A DNA stretch of 64,000 nt. It comes from Phycisphaerae bacterium. GTDB lineage: Bacteria; Planctomycetota; Phycisphaerae; UBA1845; Fen-1342. Where the stretch lies: contig JANQNU010000036.1 of NCBI GenBank assembly GCA_028279405.1, forward strand, positions 248,001-312,000, in the 5' to 3' direction. Within the stretch, counting starts at the first letter, position 1; every line of letters begins with the position of its first letter. This document shows, in pieces, positions 59,557 through 64,000 of the stretch. A program made the position numbers and the translations under genes. Under the pieces are notes generated by a model. It did no database searches. It was not told where the DNA came from and saw only the letters and a list, made by a program, of their open reading frames with translations.

Positions 59557-61083
59557 ATGATGGCTGCCCCGTTTCAGCCTGCCGACATCAGCCGATTGTT
59601 CGCCGAGCGCATTCCGATCCACTTTGCTCGCCGTCATACTCTGGTCGGCCTCAACGATAATGACGACCGCTTCATTCGCGTCGCGACGGATGACGCCGAC
59701 AAACAACGGATCGTCGACAATCTCGCGGTGACGCTCGATTGCGCCGTTCGACTGGAAGTCCACGATGCGGCAGCCATTCAGGCCGCGATCAATACGGCGT
59801 ACGAAGAACAGTCGGTCGATGTCGCCGGTGCGATTCATCGGATCGATGTCGAAAACGGGTCGGAACAGGCCGTTCAGGTGGAAGGCGACCTGCTTGATAA
59901 CGCGACCTGCGCTCCCGTCATCCGGCTGGTCAACCTCGTGCTGTTCGAGGCGGCGCGGCGACGAGCGTCCGACGTGCATGTGCATCCGCACGACGGCCAC
60001 GTCATGTTGCGGCTGCGGATCGACGGAGTACTGATCGACTACCAGCAGGTGCCCGGCACGTTGCGGGACGAGCTGACCTCGCGGATCAAAGTAATGGCCG
60101 GCATGGACATCGCCGAGAAGCGCTTGCCGCAGGATGGCCGCAGTACCGTCCGTATCGGCGAGCGTTTGATCGACCTACGCGTTGCCAGCATTCCCACGGC
60201 CCACGGCGAGCGGATCGTCCTGCGGCTGCTCGACAAAGGGGCGCGGCGGTATGACCTGACCGAACTCGGCATGCCCGACGATACGCGCCGACGCTTCGAG
60301 CAGTTAATTCAGCGCTCCCATGGCATGATCCTGATGACCGGTCCGACCGGCGCCGGAAAGAGCACGACGCTGTACGCGGCACTACAATGCATCGACTACC
60401 AACGGCTGAACGTGGTGACGCTGGAAGACCCGATCGAATACCAGCTCGTCGGCATCAGCCAGACCCAGGTGAGCAATCGCAAGGGGATGACGTTTGCCGC
60501 CGGTCTGCGCAGCCTGCTGCGCCAGGATCCGGACGTCATCATGGTCGGAGAGATCCGCGACGAGGAGACTGCCCGATTGGCAATCCAGAGCGCGCTCACC
60601 GGCCACTTGGTCATCAGCACCTTGCATACCAACGATGCCGCGGGCGCTCTCACGCGACTGCTCGATTTGGGCATCGAGCCGTACCTGGTCGCGGATTCGT
60701 TGCTAGGTGTCGGTGCGCAGCGGCTAGTACGCACCAACTGCTCGGCTTGCTCGCACGTGGCGCGATTCGAGCAAGCGGACCTCGCCGAACTGGGATTGGA
60801 GCCGGGCCGCGACGGATATCACGCAGGTGGCGGGTGCGAGCAATGCGACGGCCTGGGCTTCCGCGGACGCGTGGGCTTGTTCGAGCTGCTTGTGATCGAT
60901 GACGCGATCCAAGCGCTGATACATCAGCAGGCGGCCCTGAACGCGATCCGCAATGCTGCCCGACAACAAGGGATGCGCACCCTCCGCGAAGAGGGCGTGC
61001 GGCTGGTCCAGGCTGGCGCGACAACCCCAGCGGAAGTCCTGCGTGTGACGCAACGAGGTGAGCTGGTCGAAGAGGTCGCATAG
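59557..61083 (+). CDS. gspE: type II secretion ATPase GspE
   Basis: 508 residues. Starts directly after the gspD stop (TGAATG). An N-terminal domain (about 1-130) binds the inner-membrane part. The core has RLRIDGVLIDYQQVP, Walker A GPTGAGKSTTLYAAL, the Asp box ALEDPIEYQLVGISQTQV in the form TLEDPIEYQL, Walker B RSLLRQDPDVIMVGEIRDEETA and the His box ALTGHLVISTLHTNDAAGALTRLLDLG. Two CxxC pairs (CSAC and CEQC) near the end form the zinc site. All catalytic residues are present. Confidence 0.95.
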   Translation: MMAAPFQPADISRLFAERIPIHFARRHTLVGLNDNDDRFIRVATDDADKQRIVDNLAVTLDCAVRLEVHDAAAIQAAINTAYEEQSVDVAGAIHRIDVENGSEQAVQVEGDLLDNATCAPVIRLVNLVLFEAARRRASDVHVHPHDGHVMLRLRIDGVLIDYQQVPGTLRDELTSRIKVMAGMDIAEKRLPQDGRSTVRIGERLIDLRVASIPTAHGERIVLRLLDKGARRYDLTELGMPDDTRRRFEQLIQRSHGMILMTGPTGAGKSTTLYAALQCIDYQRLNVVTLEDPIEYQLVGISQTQVSNRKGMTFAAGLRSLLRQDPDVIMVGEIRDEETARLAIQSALTGHLVISTLHTNDAAGALTRLLDLGIEPYLVADSLLGVGAQRLVRTNCSACSHVARFEQADLAELGLEPGRDGYHAGGGCEQCDGLGFRGRVGLFELLVIDDAIQALIHQQAALNAIRNAARQQGMRTLREEGVRLVQAGATTPAEVLRVTQRGELVEEVA

Positions 61084-61086
61084 GGC

Positions 61087-62289
61087 ATGCCGACGTTCGC
61101 GTACAGGGCACTTACTGCAACGCAGCAATCGGCGGCGGGTACGCTGACGGCCGACACGCCGGCCCAGGCGCGGATGAGCCTCCGCGCGCGCGGCTACTGG
61201 GTGACCGAACTTGCGCCCATGAACAATGGCGCGCGGGGTTGGGTATCGCTTCGGCGCCGCGGGCAACAGGCGGCGATTGCCGAACTCTGGCGGAATTTGG
61301 CGCTATTGCTGCAAGCCGGAGTACCGCTCACGGATGCGGTGAGCATTTGTCGCCGACAACGGGGCGGTCCGCTCGGCGCCATGCTCGACGAAATCATCGA
61401 AGAGATCCGCGGCGGTCGCTCGTTGACCGAAGCGCTAGTCGGGCATCCGCGTTGGTTCGACGAGTTGGCCCGCGCCATGCTCGGCGTCGGTGAGCAGTCC
61501 GGCGATCTGGCCACCGCGTGCGGCGAGTTGGCGACCTACCTCGAACGCGCCCAGTCGACCGCGAATCGGCTCGCGACCGCATTGATCTATCCGGCAATTC
61601 TGACACTCGTCGGCATTGGGGTTGCTGGATTCCTGATGACATACGTGGTGCCGCAACTCATCGAGGTGCTGGTCTCGGCGGGCCGGGAGCTGCCATGGCC
61701 GACGCGCGTGCTGCAGGTCTTGACGAACGTACTCACCGCGTGGTTCTGGCCGATCTTGATCGTCGTCGGCGGGATTCTGGCGGGGCTTGGCGCACTCTAT
61801 CGTACGTCGACTGGTCGGCGCGGCTTTGAGCGCGGTTTGCTCCGCATCCCAGTCGTTGGCGATCTCGTTCGTAAGTCGGGCGTCGCGCGCTTCAGCATGA
61901 TGCTCGCAGCGTTATTGCGTGCGGACGTGCGCTTCACGACAGCCGTCTCGATCGTCCGTAAGAGTTTGCCGCCGGGTTTGCTCGCAGCCGAGTTGCAGCG
62001 ACTCGAAACCGCCGTCGAAGAAGGAGCGGCGATCCGCAAACCGCTCGAGGGCAGTGTTGTCATCCCGCCGCTCGTCACGCACCTGCTGCACGTTGGCCAG
62101 GAGAGCGGTGAGCTTTCGCAGATGCTCGACCAGGTTCGTGGCAGCTACGAGGACGAACTTCGTATCGCCACCCAGCGGTTTCTCGCTGTGCTCGAACCGA
62201 CACTGATCGTGATCCTGGCGCTGGTTATCGGCTTCATCGTTTTCGCAACCGTGTTACCCATCCTGGAATCCACGAGGATTGTGCAATGA
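61087..62289 (+). CDS. gspF: type II secretion inner-membrane platform protein GspF
   Basis: 400 residues with two copies of the T2SSF domain: LWRNLALLLQAGVPLTDAVSICRRQRGGPLGAMLDEIIEEIRGGRSLTEAL and FSMMLAALLRADVRFTTAVSIVRKSLPPGLLAAELQRLETAVEEGAAI, each followed by hydrophobic segments. It is the platform on which GspE works. It begins three bases after gspE and its TGA overlaps the gspG ATG (ATGA). Confidence 0.95.
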   Translation: MPTFAYRALTATQQSAAGTLTADTPAQARMSLRARGYWVTELAPMNNGARGWVSLRRRGQQAAIAELWRNLALLLQAGVPLTDAVSICRRQRGGPLGAMLDEIIEEIRGGRSLTEALVGHPRWFDELARAMLGVGEQSGDLATACGELATYLERAQSTANRLATALIYPAILTLVGIGVAGFLMTYVVPQLIEVLVSAGRELPWPTRVLQVLTNVLTAWFWPILIVVGGILAGLGALYRTSTGRRGFERGLLRIPVVGDLVRKSGVARFSMMLAALLRADVRFTTAVSIVRKSLPPGLLAAELQRLETAVEEGAAIRKPLEGSVVIPPLVTHLLHVGQESGELSQMLDQVRGSYEDELRIATQRFLAVLEPTLIVILALVIGFIVFATVLPILESTRIVQ

Positions 62290-62711
62290 GAGGACGATCA
62301 GGCCGGTCCATTCGTCGCGCGATGACGCTCGTTGAGCTAATGGTCGTCGTCGTGATTCTCGGGATCCTCGCGACAACCGTCGTCATCTCGGTTCGCGACT
62401 ACCTGGTCACCGGCAAGCAGAGCGCTGCCAAACAAGAAATCGCGCAGTTGGTCTCAGCGCTCGAATTGTTCTACCTCGAAAACGACCGCTACCCGTCGTC
62501 GCAGGAGGGGCTCGCGATCCTGCTCGAACGCAGCGAGCAACACCCGGATGGGATTATCCGCAGTGGCGATCTCAACGACCCGTGGGGTAATCCGTATGAG
62601 TACGTCCAACCCGGCGTGCACGGCAGCTTCGACATCGTCAGCTACGGTGCCGACGGTCTCGAAGGTGGCAGCGGCGGCAACGTCGACATCACGAGCTGGA
62701 CCCAGGAATGA
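62286..62711 (+). CDS. gspG: major pseudopilin GspG
   Basis: 141 residues. The prepilin signature RRAMTLVELMVVVVILGILATTVV has Ala, not Gly, before the cleavage point and Glu at position five. The C-terminal half has the calcium-binding GspG fold: YLENDRYPSSQEGLAILLER, DLNDPWGNPYEYVQPG and FDIVSYGADGLEGG. It forms the pseudopilus shaft. A GspO peptidase is not encoded in this window. Confidence 0.93.
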   Translation: MRGRSGRSIRRAMTLVELMVVVVILGILATTVVISVRDYLVTGKQSAAKQEIAQLVSALELFYLENDRYPSSQEGLAILLERSEQHPDGIIRSGDLNDPWGNPYEYVQPGVHGSFDIVSYGADGLEGGSGGNVDITSWTQE

Positions 62712-62715
62712 CTCC

Positions 62716-63213
62716 ATGCGGGCCTTCACGCTGCTGGAACTTCTGATCGTGGTTACGCTGATCGGCCTGCTAGCCGGATTGGCGACGCTCAGTCTAACAT
62801 CGCGCACGGATGGCGCACGCTTACGCGGCGCGGCGCTCCAGATCGAACAGACGCTTCGACGGGGCCAGTTCTTTGCGCGGACACGGTTCACGCCGATTTG
62901 GCTCGAGTTCGACGTCGGGAGCAACCGGCATCGACTGCGCCGTACGTCGCCTCGAATGCGGGGGCTGGCTGCCGATCCAGAGGAAGGCGCCTGGAAGACA
63001 CTCGTCGGTGTCACCGTCGGGAGTGTTCGGTACATCGACCATCGCGACGGGGCGTCTAATCGCGACCATGTGCGGCTCCGCATCCTGCCTTCTGGCGCAA
63101 CGCTCCCTTGGGAGATCGAGCTTCGCGCGGGGGAGCAGCGACGAATGTATGTGACCGACGGAATCTCGGGCGTGCTGTCGAGAACGGAGCTCATCGGTGA
63201 AACGCAAGCGTAG
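62716..63213 (+). CDS. gspH: minor pseudopilin GspH
   Basis: 165 residues. The ATG at 62716 begins MRAFTLLELLIVVTLIGLLAG, with Ala before the cleavage point and Glu at position five. The rest fits the GspH fold (LTSRTDGARLRGAALQIEQTLRRGQFFARTRFTPIWLEFDV). A longer frame would overlap gspG and has no leader. Its end overlaps gspI by 17 bases. Confidence 0.87.
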   Translation: MRAFTLLELLIVVTLIGLLAGLATLSLTSRTDGARLRGAALQIEQTLRRGQFFARTRFTPIWLEFDVGSNRHRLRRTSPRMRGLAADPEEGAWKTLVGVTVGSVRYIDHRDGASNRDHVRLRILPSGATLPWEIELRAGEQRRMYVTDGISGVLSRTELIGETQA

Positions 63214-63577
63214 CTTTACGTTGCTCGAAGTCGTGGTCGCATTGGCCTTACTTGCATTGCTCGGTGTGCAGCTACTGGACGCGCAGTCCCGCGCCGTTCG
63301 TCAGCTTCGGGCAGCCGAGCAGCGGAAACGGGTCGCTTTGGCGGTCGATAAGCTGCTCGATGAATGGGCGGAGGCGGGCGTCAAGGTGACGCTTCCGGCA
63401 AGCGGTGCTCTCGACGAGCCCGACCTTCGCTGGGTTCGCACAGCGCGCCCGGTTCGTATCGCCCGCGGCGTGCTGCCCAAGCAGGTCACGTTGACCGTGT
63501 TCGATCAACATGACGAAGCAGTCGTGCGCGTCGACTGGTGGGTGCCCGACCGGCAGGATCGCAGGAGCCGCCGATGA
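63197..63577 (+). CDS. gspI: minor pseudopilin GspI
   Basis: 126 residues. KRKRSFTLLEVVVALALLALLG has Ser before the cleavage point; Glu at five is present. The short globular part fits GspI (AVDKLLDEWAEAGVKVTLPASGALDEPDLRWVRTARPV). It overlaps gspH upstream and gspJ downstream (ATGA), typical for the I-J-K tip complex. Confidence 0.88.
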   Translation: MKRKRSFTLLEVVVALALLALLGVQLLDAQSRAVRQLRAAEQRKRVALAVDKLLDEWAEAGVKVTLPASGALDEPDLRWVRTARPVRIARGVLPKQVTLTVFDQHDEAVVRVDWWVPDRQDRRSRR

Positions 63578-64000
63578 AGCGCCGTGGCCTTACTCTAATC
63601 GAGCTGGTCATCGCGCTGGCGCTGGGGGCGCTCATCGCCGTCGCACTGCAGACGTTGGCGGTTCGTGCTTATAGCTCGCACAAGCTGGTCGTCGAGCGCG
63701 ATCGCACCGCACGTCGGGGGGAACTGCCGCGGACCGTCTTCGAGCACGACTGTCGGAACCGCGCCGCCGGCGACGACTTCGAGCTTGCAGGAAACATGCT
63801 ACGGTTCCGCACGCTGATGGCGTTTCAGAGCGAGCGGGCTGCCACGCGGCATGCGGTCGAAGTGCGCTATACGATCGTCCATGAAGACGACGAGACGGTG
63901 CTTCTTCGAGCCGAACGCGAGCTCGGCGACCAAGCGGCATGGTCGTCACCGCTCCGTCTGGGGCAGGCACAAAGGATCGATATCGCAGTATTTGACGGCC
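63574..64000 (+). CDS. gspJ: minor pseudopilin GspJ, cut by the window edge
   Basis: At least 142 residues; the 3' end is outside. MKRRGLTLIELVIALALGALIAVALQTLAV has Gly before the cleavage point, the normal residue, and Glu at five. The start overlaps the gspI stop. The visible globular part (FEHDCRNRAAGDDFELAGNMLRFRTL) fits GspJ, which caps the pseudopilus with GspI and GspK. Confidence 0.85.
   Translation, partial: MKRRGLTLIELVIALALGALIAVALQTLAVRAYSSHKLVVERDRTARRGELPRTVFEHDCRNRAAGDDFELAGNMLRFRTLMAFQSERAATRHAVEVRYTIVHEDDETVLLRAERELGDQAAWSSPLRLGQAQRIDIAVFDG

Noticed and set aside
1-64000. CRISPR arrays, insertion sequences, rRNA genes, phage genes
   Set aside because: No spaced direct repeats, transposase motifs, integrase or rRNA segments were found on either strand.

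Overview
The window is high-GC bacterial DNA that most resembles a planctomycete of the class Phycisphaerae. Several marks point there: four secreted proteins with a PEP-CTERM sorting tail; dockerin-like C-termini and strings of Asn/Asp-Gly-Asn-Gly-x-Pro-Asp-(Asp/Glu)-Cys-Glu repeats; small membrane proteins ending in a CxxCGYDL...CxxC zinc ribbon; an ECF sigma factor joined to a Ser/Thr kinase with TPRs; and prepilins with Ala at the residue before the cleavage site. This is inference from protein style, since no rRNA or marker phylogeny is available.

Layout. 1-9.1 kb: a VKOR-DsbA type thiol oxidase, an orphan peptide-type ABC ATPase, a spondin-domain PEP-CTERM protein, an ECF sigma/anti-sigma pair, a cellulose-synthase-like glycosyltransferase and two tandem secreted coiled-coil paralogues. 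9.2-11.5 kb: a receiver-XRE regulator translationally coupled to an AroD-AroE fusion, from a promoter with a palindrome between -35 and -10. 11.5-22.8 kb: a near-complete Tad/Flp pilus locus (flp, tadV, tadE, cpaB, cpaC, a VWA-TadG, cpaE/tadZ, cpaF/tadA, tadB, tadC) closed by a strong terminator. 23-28.5 kb: PEP-CTERM and CARDB-like secreted proteins, tRNA-Leu(CAA), zinc-ribbon membrane proteins, NnrD, LarB and a divergent GroES. 28.5-45 kb: a reg_prop beta-propeller protein with dockerin tail, STK-TPR plus ECF sigma, a MarR regulator with two identical operator-like sites flanking it and an AhpD-like gene behind it, an alkaline phosphatase-TPR protein, further PEP-CTERM proteins and a large beta-helix/dockerin protein. 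45.2-54.7 kb: a tRNA-Arg(UCU) gene cut off at the anticodon loop, gene remnants, a zinc-ribbon membrane protein, a 2536-residue RHS protein with an HExxH-bearing tip, and a TPR lipoprotein. 55.2-64 kb: a coiled-coil secreted protein and a type II secretion operon (gspD-E-F-G-H-I-J, the last cut by the window edge) whose secretin is fused to a DUF1573-like secreted module.

Common themes. Two assembly machines of the type II/type IV pilus superfamily (Tad and T2SS) share the window with many of their likely clients: secreted adhesion, calcium-binding and sorting-tagged proteins. Regulation seems rich in local devices: terminator-like hairpins whose U7 tract runs straight into a Shine-Dalgarno, palindromic operators inside promoters, and start codons placed almost on the predicted transcription start.
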